64,000 nt of DNA from Oceanicella actignis. GTDB taxonomy: Bacteria; Pseudomonadota; Alphaproteobacteria; Rhodobacterales; Rhodobacteraceae. Below the pieces are notes generated by a model. That model was not told the origin of the DNA, did not search any database, and was given only the letters and a program-made list of their open reading frames with translations. This document shows, one piece after another, positions 8,757 to 18,483 of this stretch. A program made the translations under genes and the position numbers. The stretch is taken from the NCBI RefSeq assembly GCF_008124525.1, contig NZ_VNHJ01000003.1, positions 124,001 to 188,000 on the forward strand, in the 5' to 3' direction. Position 1 is the stretch's first letter. Each line of letters begins with the position of its first letter.

Positions 8757-8762
8757 TATCGT
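8757..8762 (+). promoter_or_regulatory. -10 element directly before the aminotransferase ATG
   Basis: TATCGT lies six bases before the ATG at 8769, with no Shine-Dalgarno sequence. Initiation seven bases downstream of the -10 would fall on the A of the ATG, giving a leaderless mRNA. No clear -35. Confidence 0.4.
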
Positions 8763-8768
8763 CGCGCC

Positions 8769-10013
8769 ATGACGCAGCCCGCTTCGCCCTCCGCCCCCGT
8801 CCGCGCCCCGGCCCCCGGCGCCTCTCTCAACCCGCTTCTCGCGGCGGTCGCCCCCAGCCCCGTCGTCGAGGCGCGGCGCTGGATCGCCGGGCGCGTCTTC
8901 GCGCCCGAGCGCCCGCTTCTGAACCTGAGCCAGGCCGCCCCCGCCGATCCGCCCCCGCCCGAGCTGCGCGCGGCCATCGCCGAGGCGCTCGATCAGCCGC
9001 GCGCCCATGTCTACGGCCCCGTCCTTGGCCTGCCCGAGCTGCGCGAGGCGGTGGCCGAGCGCTGGTCCGAGGACTATGCCGCAAGGATCTCGGCCGACGA
9101 GGTCGCCATCGCCGCCGGCTGCAACCAGGCCTTCTGCGCCGCCATGGCCACGCTGGCCGGCCCCGGCGACGCCGCGATTCTGCCCACGCCCTGGTATTTC
9201 AACCACCGCATGTGGCTCGAGATGAGCGGCGTGCGCGTCCTGCCCCTGCCCTGCGGCCCCGACATGCTGCCCGACCCCGAGGCCGCCGCGCGCCTGCTCG
9301 AGGCCGAGCCGCGCGTGCGCGCCATCGTGCTGGTCACGCCCAACAACCCCACCGGGGCCGAATGCCCGCCCGAGCTGGTCGCGCGCTTCTTCGACGTCGC
9401 CCGCGCGCGCGGCGCGGCGCTGGTGCTGGACGAGACCTATCGCGACTTCCGCGCCGCCGAGGGGCCCGCCCACGGCCTGTTCGCGCGCCCGGACTGGCGC
9501 GAGGGGCTGATCCATCTCTACAGCTTCTCGAAGGTCTTCCGCCTGACCGGGCACCGGGTCGGGGCGATGATCGCCGCGCCCGAGCGGCTGCGCGAGGCCG
9601 AGAAGTTCCTCGACACCGTGGCCATCTGCCCGCCCGCCATCGGGCAGATCGCCGCGCTCGAGGGGCTGCGACGCCTGCGCGCCTGGACGCGGGGCGAGCG
9701 CGCGGCGACGCTGGCCCGGCGCGCCGCGCTCGAAGAGGCCGCGCCGCGCCTTGCGCCGGGCTGGCAGGTGCTCAGCGCCGGGGCCTATTTCGCCTGGCTG
9801 CGGCATCCCTTCGCCGAAAGCTCGGCCGATCTGGCGCGCCGCATGGTCGAAGAGGCGGCGGTGCTGATGCTGCCTGGCACGATGTTCCACCCCGAGGGCG
9901 ACCCGGCCGGGCGCGCGACGCTGCGCATGGCCTTCGCCAACGCCGACGAGGACGGCGTGCGCGAGGCGCTGGCGCGGCTGGGGCGCATGGGCCCGCCCCG
10001 AGAGGGAGGCTGA
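8769..10013 (+). CDS. Pyridoxal-phosphate aminotransferase, class I/II
   Basis: 414 residues. Fold type I aminotransferase landmarks occur in order: YGPVLGLPELREAVA near the N-terminus, CNQAFCAAM in the cofactor phosphate loop, PTPWYFNHRMW, TPNNPTGAE with the carboxylate-binding Asn, LDETYRDF with the ring-nitrogen Asp, and YSFSKVFRLTGHRVG with the Schiff-base Lys255. The substrate cannot be decided; aspartate/aromatic amino acid or a promiscuous family member are possible. It is followed four bases later by a DNA methyltransferase, probably on the same transcript. The start chosen begins MTQPASPSAP; upstream open frame runs into the repeat region. Confidence 0.86.
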   Translation: MTQPASPSAPVRAPAPGASLNPLLAAVAPSPVVEARRWIAGRVFAPERPLLNLSQAAPADPPPPELRAAIAEALDQPRAHVYGPVLGLPELREAVAERWSEDYAARISADEVAIAAGCNQAFCAAMATLAGPGDAAILPTPWYFNHRMWLEMSGVRVLPLPCGPDMLPDPEAAARLLEAEPRVRAIVLVTPNNPTGAECPPELVARFFDVARARGAALVLDETYRDFRAAEGPAHGLFARPDWREGLIHLYSFSKVFRLTGHRVGAMIAAPERLREAEKFLDTVAICPPAIGQIAALEGLRRLRAWTRGERAATLARRAALEEAAPRLAPGWQVLSAGAYFAWLRHPFAESSADLARRMVEEAAVLMLPGTMFHPEGDPAGRATLRMAFANADEDGVREALARLGRMGPPREGG

Positions 10014-10017
10014 GCGC

Positions 10018-11211
10018 ATGGCCCGCCGCGCCTTCTACGAGTTCTTCGCCGGCGGAGGCATGGCGCGCATCGGCCTGGGCGCGGGCTGGCGCTGCCTGAT
10101 GGCCAACGACAACGACCCGGTCAAATGCGCCGCCTACCGCGAGAATTTCGGCGACGCGCATCTGATCGAGCGCCCGGTGGCCGAGCTGTGCGCGGCCGAT
10201 CTGCCCGGGCGCGCGGATCTGGCCTGGGCCTCGTTTCCCTGCCAGGACCTCTCGCTTGCGGGCCTGCGCCGCGGGATGAGCGCGGCGCGCTCGGGCGCGT
10301 TCTGGGGCTTCTGGTTCCTGATCGAGCAGCTTCTGCGCGAGGGGCGCGCGCCGCGCGCGCTGATGATCGAGAACGTGGTGGGGCTGGCCTCGTCGAACGA
10401 CGCGGCGGATCTGGCGGCGCTGACCGGCGCGCTGGCGCAGGCGGGCTACAGCTATGACGCGCATGTGGTCGATGCGGCCGGCTTCGTGCCGCAGTCGCGC
10501 CCGCGGCTGTTCATCTTCGCCTGGCTCGGGCCGACGCCCGCCCACATGATCGACCCCGCCCCCGTGCGCCCCATGCCGCTGTTCCGCGGGCTGATCCGCA
10601 TCGGCCCCGACAGCGACCGCGCCTTCGTGCCGCTGCGCCTGGCGCCGCCGCCCGGGCGCAGGGCCGATCTGGGCGACCTGCTCGAAGAGCGCCCCGCCGA
10701 TCAGCGCTGGCGCAGCGCCGCCCAGACGCGCGCGCTGCTGGCGCTCATGACCCCCCGCCACCGCGCCCGCGTCGAAGAGGCGCGCGCGCGCGCCCGCGCC
10801 GAGGGGCGGCGCGTGGCCGGGGGCGTCTATCGGCGCACGCGCCCGGACGGCAAGGGCGGCACGGTCCAGCGCGCCGAGGTGCGCTTCGACGTGGCCGGCT
10901 GCCTGCGCACGCCGGCGGGCGGCTCGTCGCGGCAGACGGTGCTGGCGTGCGAACCCGACGGGCGGCTGCGCTCGCGCCTTCTGAGCGCGCGCGAGGCGGC
11001 GCGGCTGATGGGCCTGCCCGACGATTACCGCCTGCCGCCGACCTACACCAACGCCTACAAGCTGGCCGGCGACGGCGTGGTTCCGCCCGTGGTGCGCCAT
11101 CTGGCGGCGCATCTGATCGAGCCGCTGCTCGACGCGCAGGACGCCGCCGGCGCCGCCCCGCAGGGCCGCCCGCGCGCCGCGACGGTTGTCACCGGCGCCG
11201 GCGCGCCGTAA
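10018..11211 (+). CDS. DNA (cytosine-5-)-methyltransferase
   Basis: 397 residues with the conserved C5-MTase motifs in order: motif I FFAGGGMARIGLGAGW, motif IV SFPCQDLSLAG with catalytic Cys75, motif VI IENVVGL, motif VIII QSRPRLFIF, and motif X region YTNAYKLAGDGVVPPV. The target-recognition part between VIII and IX is short (~100 residues). It methylates cytosine C5 using S-adenosylmethionine; the recognised site is unknown. No restriction endonuclease, very-short-patch repair gene or mobility gene is adjacent, so it looks like a solitary methylase. GGGAGG precedes the ATG, four bases after the aminotransferase stop. Confidence 0.9.
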   Translation: MARRAFYEFFAGGGMARIGLGAGWRCLMANDNDPVKCAAYRENFGDAHLIERPVAELCAADLPGRADLAWASFPCQDLSLAGLRRGMSAARSGAFWGFWFLIEQLLREGRAPRALMIENVVGLASSNDAADLAALTGALAQAGYSYDAHVVDAAGFVPQSRPRLFIFAWLGPTPAHMIDPAPVRPMPLFRGLIRIGPDSDRAFVPLRLAPPPGRRADLGDLLEERPADQRWRSAAQTRALLALMTPRHRARVEEARARARAEGRRVAGGVYRRTRPDGKGGTVQRAEVRFDVAGCLRTPAGGSSRQTVLACEPDGRLRSRLLSAREAARLMGLPDDYRLPPTYTNAYKLAGDGVVPPVVRHLAAHLIEPLLDAQDAAGAAPQGRPRAATVVTGAGAP

Positions 11212-11214
11212 TAG
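11186..11214 (+). promoter_or_regulatory. ppiD promoter
   Basis: TTGTCA (11186-11191), 17 bp, TAATAG (11209-11214). It overlaps the last codons of the methyltransferase gene. Predicted start near 11221, leaving a ~58-base leader with GAGGGAG before ppiD. Confidence 0.55.
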
Positions 11215-11278
11215 GCGAAGGCCGGACCGACACGGCGCGCCGCGCGCGCCCGCTTCACGCTCGCATCGAGGGAGCCAG

Positions 11279-13159
11279 ATGCTCAATTTTCTCCGCAATG
11301 CCGCCCGCACCTGGGTCTTCAAGGCGCTGTTCGCCCTGCTCGTCGTCAGCTTCGCCATCTGGGGCATCGGCGACGTGACGCTGAACACCGCCGGCAGCCG
11401 CGTGGCGAAGGTGGGCGACCGGGTCATCGAGACCGACGACTTCGCCCTGGCGCTGCAGCGCGAGATCCAGTCCCTGTCGCGCCAGATGGGCCGCCGCATC
11501 ACCGTCGAGGAGGCCGAGGCCGCCGGCGTGCACCGCGCGCTTCTGGCGCGGCTGGCGCGCGACGCGGCGCTGGATGAGGAGGCGCGGCGCCTGGGCGTGT
11601 CGGCCCCCGACGAGGCCGTGCGCGACGCGATCGTGGAATCGCCCTCGTTCAAGGGGCTGGACGGGCGCTTCGACAAGCAGCAATACGAGTTCATCCTGAG
11701 CCAGCTGGGCTTCAAGCCCGCCCGCTTCGAAGAGGACATGCGCCGCTCGCTGGCGCGCGACGTGCTGCTGGGCGCGGCCTCGGCCGGCGCGCGGGCCCCG
11801 GCGGGCTATGCCGAGCTGCAGCTCGCCCCCCGGCTCGAGAAGCGCGAGCTGGCGCTGGTCATCCTCGACCCGGCCGCGCTTCCCGCCCCCGCGGCGCCCG
11901 ACGAGGCCGCCCTGCGCGCCTGGTTCGACGAGCGCAAGGACGCCTATGTCGCTCCCCGTGCACGCGACCTGACCTATGCGTTGATCGACCCGGCGAAGCT
12001 GGCCGCGCAGGTCGAGATCCCCGAGGACGAGCTGCGCGCCGACTACAAAGCCGACGCCGAGCGCTTCAACATCCCCGAGCGCCGCGTCATCGACCGCCTG
12101 CCCTTCCCCGACGAGAACGCCGCGCGCGCCGCGCTGGCGAGGATCAAGGCGGGCGAGGCGACCTTCGAGGACCTGGCGCGCGAGCGCGGGCTGACGCTTG
12201 AGGACGTGACGCTGGGCGCGCTGTCGCGCGAGGCGGCCCCGCCCGAGCTGGCTGACCTCGCCTTCTCGGACGGGACCGGCGTCAAGGGCCCGGCGTCGAC
12301 CCCGCTCGGCCCGGCGCTGATCAATGTGCGCGCCATCCTGCCCGCCAGCGTCACCCCCTTCGAAGAGGCGCGCGAGACGCTGCGCGCCGAACGCGCGGGC
12401 GCGCGCGCCCAGGCGCTGGCCTCCGAAAAGGCCGAGCAGCTGGCGGACCTGATCGCGGCGGGCGCGCGGCTCGAGGACGCCGCGGCCGAGCTCGGCCTCG
12501 AGCTGCGCACGGCCAAGGGCGTGACGCTGAGCGGCGAGGGGGTCGAGGGGCCGGCGGCCTCGTCCGAGTTCCTCGCCGCCGCCTTCGCCGCCGAAGAGGG
12601 GCTCGAAAGCGACCCGTTCTCGCTGCCCGGCGGCGCCTGGGCGGCGCTGCGGGTGGACGGCGAGCGCCCCGAGCGGCCGCTGTCCTTCGAAGAGGCGCGC
12701 GAGCGCGTCCTGCGCGACTGGACCGCCGAGGCGCGGCGCAAGGCGCTGGCCGACAAGGCGGCGGCGATCGCCGATGCGCTGGCCGCCGGCGCCGACGCGG
12801 ACGAGCTGGCGCGCATCTACGCCGCCAAGGCCGTGCGCACCGGCCCCGTGACCCGCGACGCCGCGGTCGAGGGCGCGCCCGACGGGCTGATCGCCGCGCT
12901 CTTCCGCGCCGCCAAGGGGCAGGCCCGCTCGACCGTGGCCGAGGATGGCTCGGCCGCGGCGGCGGGCGTGGTGCTGAACGTCATTCCCGCCGATCTGGCC
13001 GATCCGACCTACGCGCAGATCCTCGCCCGCTGGCGCGAGGCGCTGGACCGCTCGACCGGGCGCGATCTGCAGGCGCTTTACGCGCAGGCGCTGTTCTCGC
13101 GCGCCGAGGTGACGGTCAACGAGGCGGCGCTGCGGCGCGTGCTCAACGGGCTGCGCTGA
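11279..13159 (+). CDS. ppiD: Periplasmic folding chaperone PpiD
   Basis: 626 residues, the usual length for PpiD. One N-terminal membrane segment (about residues 12-30, WVFKALFALLVVSFAIWGIG) anchors it in the inner membrane. A SurA-like N-terminal chaperone region follows (DDFALALQREIQSL, residues ~45-180), then a parvulin-type domain in the middle (around DRLPFPDENAARAALARIKAG to VKGPASTPLGPALINV) and a long charged C-terminal part. The parvulin is degenerate, so prolyl isomerase activity is doubtful; the chaperone role is inferred from the family. It lies directly upstream of trpE, an order common in Rhodobacterales. Its ATG follows GAGGGAGCC. Confidence 0.88.
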   Translation: MLNFLRNAARTWVFKALFALLVVSFAIWGIGDVTLNTAGSRVAKVGDRVIETDDFALALQREIQSLSRQMGRRITVEEAEAAGVHRALLARLARDAALDEEARRLGVSAPDEAVRDAIVESPSFKGLDGRFDKQQYEFILSQLGFKPARFEEDMRRSLARDVLLGAASAGARAPAGYAELQLAPRLEKRELALVILDPAALPAPAAPDEAALRAWFDERKDAYVAPRARDLTYALIDPAKLAAQVEIPEDELRADYKADAERFNIPERRVIDRLPFPDENAARAALARIKAGEATFEDLARERGLTLEDVTLGALSREAAPPELADLAFSDGTGVKGPASTPLGPALINVRAILPASVTPFEEARETLRAERAGARAQALASEKAEQLADLIAAGARLEDAAAELGLELRTAKGVTLSGEGVEGPAASSEFLAAAFAAEEGLESDPFSLPGGAWAALRVDGERPERPLSFEEARERVLRDWTAEARRKALADKAAAIADALAAGADADELARIYAAKAVRTGPVTRDAAVEGAPDGLIAALFRAAKGQARSTVAEDGSAAAAGVVLNVIPADLADPTYAQILARWREALDRSTGRDLQALYAQALFSRAEVTVNEAALRRVLNGLR

Positions 13160-13171
13160 GCCGCGCCCCCG

Positions 13172-13199
13172 GGCCTGCGCGCCGCCGCGCGCGCAGGCC
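13172..13199 (+). other. Strong RNA hairpin between ppiD and trpE
   Basis: GGCCTGCGCGC (13172-13182) pairs perfectly with GCGCGCAGGCC (13189-13199) around a 6-base loop, followed at 13205-13216 by a second palindrome, GGGCCGCGGCCC. There is no T-run and no Trp-rich leader peptide. It may terminate or slow readthrough from ppiD. Confidence 0.5.
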
Positions 13200-13240
13200 G
13201 CCCCGGGCCGCGGCCCGGACGAACAGCAGGATGCCGAGCG

Positions 13241-14746
13241 ATGCGGATTGAACCCGATTTCGACGCCTTCGCCCGCCGTTTCGAGGCCGGCGAGAACCAG
13301 GTGCTGTGGACCACGCTGCCCGCCGACCTGGACACGCCGGTGTCGCTGATGCTCAAGCTGGCGCAGGCGCGGCGCGACAGCTTCATGCTTGAAAGCGTCA
13401 CCGGCGGCGACACGCGCGGGCGCTACTCTTTCATCGGCTTCAAGCCCGACCTTGTGTGGCGCTGCCGCGACGGGCGCGCCGAGATCAACCGCGCCGCGCG
13501 CTACGACCCGCACGCCTTCGAGGCCGACCCGCGCGACGCCCTGACCAGCCTGCGCGCCGTGCTCGAGGAAAGCCAGATCGACCTGCCCCGCGCGCTGCCG
13601 CCGGGCGTTTCGGGGCTGTTCGGCTATCTGGGCTATGACATGGTCCGCCTGGTCGAGCGGCTGCCGAACGTCAACCCCGATCCGCTGGGCCTGCCCGACG
13701 CGGTGATGATGCGCCCGACCATCGTCGCCGCCGTCGACGCGGTGAAGGACGAGGTGACCATCGTCACCCCCGTCTGGGCCGGCTCGGGCGAGAATGCGCG
13801 CGCCGCCTATGCGCGCGCGGCCGAACGTCTGTCGGACGTGGTCATGGATCTGGACCGCGCCGTGGCGCACGAGGTCGCCGCCCCCGGCGCGGCGCCGGGC
13901 GAGCCGGTCTCGAACACCGGGCGCGAGCGTTACCTGCAGATGGTCGAGAAGGCGCGCGAATACATCCGCGCCGGCGACATCTTCCAGGTCGTGCCCTCGC
14001 AGCGCTGGACGCTGGACTTTCCGCTGCCGCCCTTCGCGCTCTACCGCGCGCTCAGGCGCACCAATCCCAGCCCCTACATGTTCTTCTTCAACTTCGGCGA
14101 CTTCCAGATCGTCGGCGCCTCGCCCGAGATCCTGGTGCGCGTGCGCGAGGGCAAGGTCACGATCCGCCCCATCGCCGGCACCCGCCCGCGCGGCGCCACT
14201 CCGGAAGAGGACGAGGCCCTGCGCAAGGACCTGCTCTCCGATCCCAAGGAGCTGGCCGAGCATCTGATGCTGCTGGATCTGGGGCGCAACGATGTGGGGC
14301 GCGTGGCGCGCATCGGCACGGTGAACCCGAACCAGCAGTTCACGGTCGAGCTTTACTCGCATGTGATGCACATCGTCTCGAACGTCGAGGGCGCGCTGCG
14401 CGAGGACGTCGACGCGCTGGGCGCGCTGCTGGCCGGTCTGCCGGCGGGGACGGTGTCGGGCGCGCCCAAGGTGCGCGCCATGGAGATCATCGACGAGCTC
14501 GAGGTGCACAAGCGCGGCGTCTATGCCGGCGCGGTCGGCTACATCTCTTCGGCGCAGGAGATGGACACCTGCATCGCCCTGCGCACCGCCGTCATCAAGG
14601 ACGGCAAGATGCATGTCCAGGCCGGCGGCGGCGTCGTTCACGACAGCGACCCCGAGGCCGAACATCAGGAAACCGTCAACAAGGCCAAGGCCCTGATGCG
14701 CGCCGCGCAAGAGGCCGCGCGCTTCGCCGGACGCGGCGGCAACTGA
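13241..14746 (+). CDS. trpE: Anthranilate synthase component I
   Basis: 501 residues. It converts chorismate and ammonia (from TrpG) to anthranilate, the first step of tryptophan synthesis. The feedback-binding element is MLESVTGG near residue 49, close to the LLES motif to which tryptophan binds in other TrpE proteins. Catalytic-domain signatures are present: GTRPRGATPEEDEAL, LLDLGRNDVGRV, PAGTVSGAPKVRAMEI and GAVGYIS. It is separated from trpG by a minus-strand gene, so it is not co-transcribed with trpGDC. Confidence 0.97.
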   Translation: MRIEPDFDAFARRFEAGENQVLWTTLPADLDTPVSLMLKLAQARRDSFMLESVTGGDTRGRYSFIGFKPDLVWRCRDGRAEINRAARYDPHAFEADPRDALTSLRAVLEESQIDLPRALPPGVSGLFGYLGYDMVRLVERLPNVNPDPLGLPDAVMMRPTIVAAVDAVKDEVTIVTPVWAGSGENARAAYARAAERLSDVVMDLDRAVAHEVAAPGAAPGEPVSNTGRERYLQMVEKAREYIRAGDIFQVVPSQRWTLDFPLPPFALYRALRRTNPSPYMFFFNFGDFQIVGASPEILVRVREGKVTIRPIAGTRPRGATPEEDEALRKDLLSDPKELAEHLMLLDLGRNDVGRVARIGTVNPNQQFTVELYSHVMHIVSNVEGALREDVDALGALLAGLPAGTVSGAPKVRAMEIIDELEVHKRGVYAGAVGYISSAQEMDTCIALRTAVIKDGKMHVQAGGGVVHDSDPEAEHQETVNKAKALMRAAQEAARFAGRGGN

Positions 14747-14789
14747 GCGCGCCCTCGCCCCCGCTCCCGACGCCGCTCCCGACCCGGGC

Positions 14790-14819
14790 CGCCAGGGGCC
14801 GGGGCGGAAGGCCCTGGCG
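14790..14819. terminator. Hairpin after trpE
   Basis: CGCCAGGG (14790-14797) and CCCTGGCG (14812-14819) form an 8-bp stem, extendable by a bulged GCC/GGC, in the gap between trpE and the convergent membrane protein gene. No T-run. Confidence 0.35.
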
Positions 14820-14986
14820 CGAAAGGCCGGCGCGGCAGGCGGGCGGGCCGGCGCAAGCGCGTCCCTCGGCGCGGGCGGCGGGCCGATCTCCACGCGGCAA
14901 GGGGCGGCCACGGTCCCGCCCGGCGGCGGGCGCGGACAGGCGCAGACGGGCCAAGCCGGGTCGGCGCGCAGGCGCGGCCGCCCCGG

Positions 14987-16657
14987 TCAGCCGCCTGCCC
15001 CGATCCAAATTTCCATCATGTTGCGCGGCAGGTTGCGAAAGCGTTTGGCCAGCGAGGCCACGGCCGGCGCGGGGCGCGGCGCGCCGCGCGCGGCGCTGGC
15101 CTCGGCCTGCAGCGCGCGCGCCAGCTCGGCGGCGGCGGCCGCGTCTTCGTCGCGGTAGTAGCGGATCTCGTCGCCCGGCTGGTCGAAAGGCACCACCTTG
15201 ACCAGACGCACGCGGTAGCCGCGCGCCTCGAGCCCGGCGATGGCGCGATCGATCCAGCTTCGATCGGCGCCGCGGGCGATGTGCACAAGCAGCTCGGGCA
15301 GCGCGCCCGGGGCGGCGACGCGCCGCGGCGCGAACCCGCCCTCCTGCCCGGCGGAACGCTGGCGCAAGGCGGCAAGCGGGCTGGCTGCGTCGGCCTGCGC
15401 CCGGGTCTGGCCGGGCGCAAGCGCCGTGCCGGGCGCGGCATCCTCCGCACCGCCTGCGCCGCTCGCGGAGACGGGGGCAACCGCGCCTGCCGCCGCGCGC
15501 GCGGGCGGCTGGGCCGCCGCGCGCAGCGCCGCCGCCGCTTCGGCCAGGTCCAGCGCCCGCCCGGCCGGCGCCGCGGGAGCGGATCGCGCGACCGGGGCCG
15601 CCGCGCCCGCCTCGGGCGAACCTGCCGGCATGGACGCGGGCGCCGGCGCGGCATCGGCCGGCGGCGCGGCCGGCGCGGGGTCCGCGCCCGTCCCCGGCGC
15701 AAGGGCGGCGGCGCCCAGCGCGCCAGGCTGCGCGTCATCCGCCGCCTTGGGCGCTTGCGCCGGGGCGGCCGCCGGACCCTGGGGCGCGCGCGCCGCGGCA
15801 TTTGACGCGGCCTCGCCCTTGGGCGCCGCCGCCCCCGCTCCCGTTCCGGCGGCCGACCGCAACACGGCGGCGGCTTGGGCCAGATCCAGAACCGGCGCCA
15901 CGTCGGGCGCGGCGGGCGTCGCGGGCGTTGCGGGCGCGAGGGGCGGCGCCGCCGCTGCGTCGGGTGCCGGGGGCGAGGCGGCGGCGCCGAGAGTCGGCGC
16001 GGATGCGGCCGAAAGCCCGGCGGGCGCGGCGGCCTCGGGGGGCGTCGGGGACGCCGGCGCTTCGACCACGGACGCCGCCGCGGCTTCCGCCGCCGAGGGG
16101 GACGCGGCCGCGATGCCCGCCGCCTTCTCGCCGCCGGGGACAGGCCGCGCGCCCGACGAATCTTCGGCCTTCGGCGCGGGCGGCGTTTCGGCCGCCGCCA
16201 CGTCCTCGGGGGCCGGCGCGCGGCCCGCGCCGGCTGCGCCGTCGGCGGCGTGAATGGCGGCGGCCTGCTCGGGCGCGGGGATCGGGCGCGAGGGCGCGGG
16301 CGGCGGCGCGCCCGGCGCCTCGGCCGCGGGCGGGTTCGCCGCCGGCGCCATGGCGAGCGCCGCCGGAGCGCGGTCGAGGATGGGCGCCGCGCCCACTGCC
16401 TCGGCCGCCGAAGGGGCGTCGGCGACGGCGCCGGGAAGGGCCGCGGGGCGCGCCTTGTCGGCGGCGATGGGCGCCTCGGGGCCCGCCTCGGGACCGGCCG
16501 CGGGGGCGGCTGGCGTAGCGGCGGGCGGCGCGATGGGGGGCGCCATGGCAGGCGCCTCGGGAGGCGGCGCGATCAGGGCCGCCAGCGCGGCCGCCGTTCC
16601 CACCGCCAGCGCGCCGGCGACGAAGCCCCTTGCGAAACCTGCAACGCCATAGGCCAT
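14987..16657 (-). CDS. Membrane-anchored Ala/Pro-rich protein with a LytR_C-like end
   Basis: 556 residues from the ATG at 16657, seven bases after GGAGG. Residues ~5-30 form one membrane segment (FARGFVAGALAVGTAAALAALI). About 400 residues of Ala/Pro/Gly-rich, presumably disordered linker follow. The ordered end (from ~450: LPELLVHIARG, ARGYRVRLVKVVPFDQPGDEIRYYRDEDAAAAAELARAL, MEIWIG) resembles the LytR C-terminal domain, a cell-wall-associated fold; that match is from memory of the family. The linker contains two copies of LDLA(Q/E)AAA(V/A)LR(S/A)AA, near residues 255 and 370. Likely periplasm-facing. Not one of the tryptophan genes despite its position between trpE and trpG. Confidence 0.65.
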   Translation of the reverse strand: MAYGVAGFARGFVAGALAVGTAAALAALIAPPPEAPAMAPPIAPPAATPAAPAAGPEAGPEAPIAADKARPAALPGAVADAPSAAEAVGAAPILDRAPAALAMAPAANPPAAEAPGAPPPAPSRPIPAPEQAAAIHAADGAAGAGRAPAPEDVAAAETPPAPKAEDSSGARPVPGGEKAAGIAAASPSAAEAAAASVVEAPASPTPPEAAAPAGLSAASAPTLGAAASPPAPDAAAAPPLAPATPATPAAPDVAPVLDLAQAAAVLRSAAGTGAGAAAPKGEAASNAAARAPQGPAAAPAQAPKAADDAQPGALGAAALAPGTGADPAPAAPPADAAPAPASMPAGSPEAGAAAPVARSAPAAPAGRALDLAEAAAALRAAAQPPARAAAGAVAPVSASGAGGAEDAAPGTALAPGQTRAQADAASPLAALRQRSAGQEGGFAPRRVAAPGALPELLVHIARGADRSWIDRAIAGLEARGYRVRLVKVVPFDQPGDEIRYYRDEDAAAAAELARALQAEASAARGAPRPAPAVASLAKRFRNLPRNMMEIWIGAGG

Positions 16658-16823
16658 ACGCCATCCTCCGTGATGCAACGCGGCGCAGGGCGCGCTTGAC
16701 GCCGCCCCGCCCTTCCTCGCATGTATTAGCCCCGATCGCGCCGCGGAACCAGCCCGCGCGCCCCGCCGACGCCCGCGCCCCGGCCACCGCCGCCCGGAGG
16801 CCCGCCGACAAGGACATGCCGAC

Positions 16824-17434
16824 ATGCTGCTGCTGATCGACAATTACGACAGCTTCACCTACAACCTCGTCCACTATTTCGGCGAGCTGGGCGCGCGGGT
16901 CGAGGTGCGCCGCAACGACCAGATCTCGGTCGCCGAGGCGCTGGAGATGGGCCCCGAGGCGGTGGTGCTCTCGCCCGGGCCGTGCGATCCGGACCAGGCC
17001 GGGATCTGCCTCGACCTCGTCGCCGCCGCCGCCGAGCGACGCCTGCCGCTTCTGGGGGTGTGCCTGGGGCACCAGACCATCGGCCAGGCCTTCGGCGGCA
17101 AGGTCGTGCGCTGCCACGAGGTGCTGCACGGCAAGACCTCGACCATCCGCCACACCGGCAAGGGCGTGTTCGCCGGCCTGGCGCAGGACTTCACCGCCAC
17201 GCGCTACCACTCGCTGTGCGTCGAGCGCGAAAGCCTGCCCGACGCGCTCGAGATCACGGCCGAGACCGGCCAGGGCGACGAGGCCGTCATCATGGGGCTT
17301 CAGCATCGCGAGCTGCCCATCCACGGCGTGCAGTTCCACCCCGAGTCGATCCGCTCCGAGCACGGGCACGACATGCTGGCCAACTTCCTGCGCATCGCCG
17401 GCATCCCCGTGCGGCCGCTGACGAGGGCCGCCTG

Positions 17435-17435
<1 letters not shown>
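16824..17435 (+). CDS. trpG: Anthranilate synthase component II (glutamine amidotransferase)
   Basis: 203 residues. Class I glutamine amidotransferase that feeds ammonia to TrpE. The nucleophile elbow is [10 protein letters not shown] and the His-Glu pair is in VQFHPESI; N-terminal [14 protein letters not shown] is typical. It starts a trpG-trpD-trpC-moaC run. A second ATG eight bases upstream is out of frame. TTGACG at 16696 with TATTAG-like sequence at 16724 may be its promoter, but the spacing is long. Confidence 0.96.
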
Positions 17436-18454
<1,019 letters not shown>

Positions 18455-18483
18455 GCGCCGCCCCGGCAAACGGAGACATCCGC

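Larger units (their letters stand above)
7968..8768. other. 801-base gap without a convincing gene
   Basis: Between two divergent genes. All open frames here have the composition of random high-GC sequence and match nothing recognisable. The right half holds the regularly spaced palindromic repeats described separately; the left half contains only the Uup promoter. Confidence 0.6.

Noticed and set aside
11255-14911. A 1218-codon open frame on the minus strand across ppiD and trpE
   Set aside because: It is antisense to two well-identified genes, rich in Arg/Gly/Ala as expected from GC-rich shadow frames, and shows no domain motif.
16658-16823. A tryptophan attenuator leader before trpG
   Set aside because: No short frame with Trp codons and no terminator/antiterminator pair could be found.
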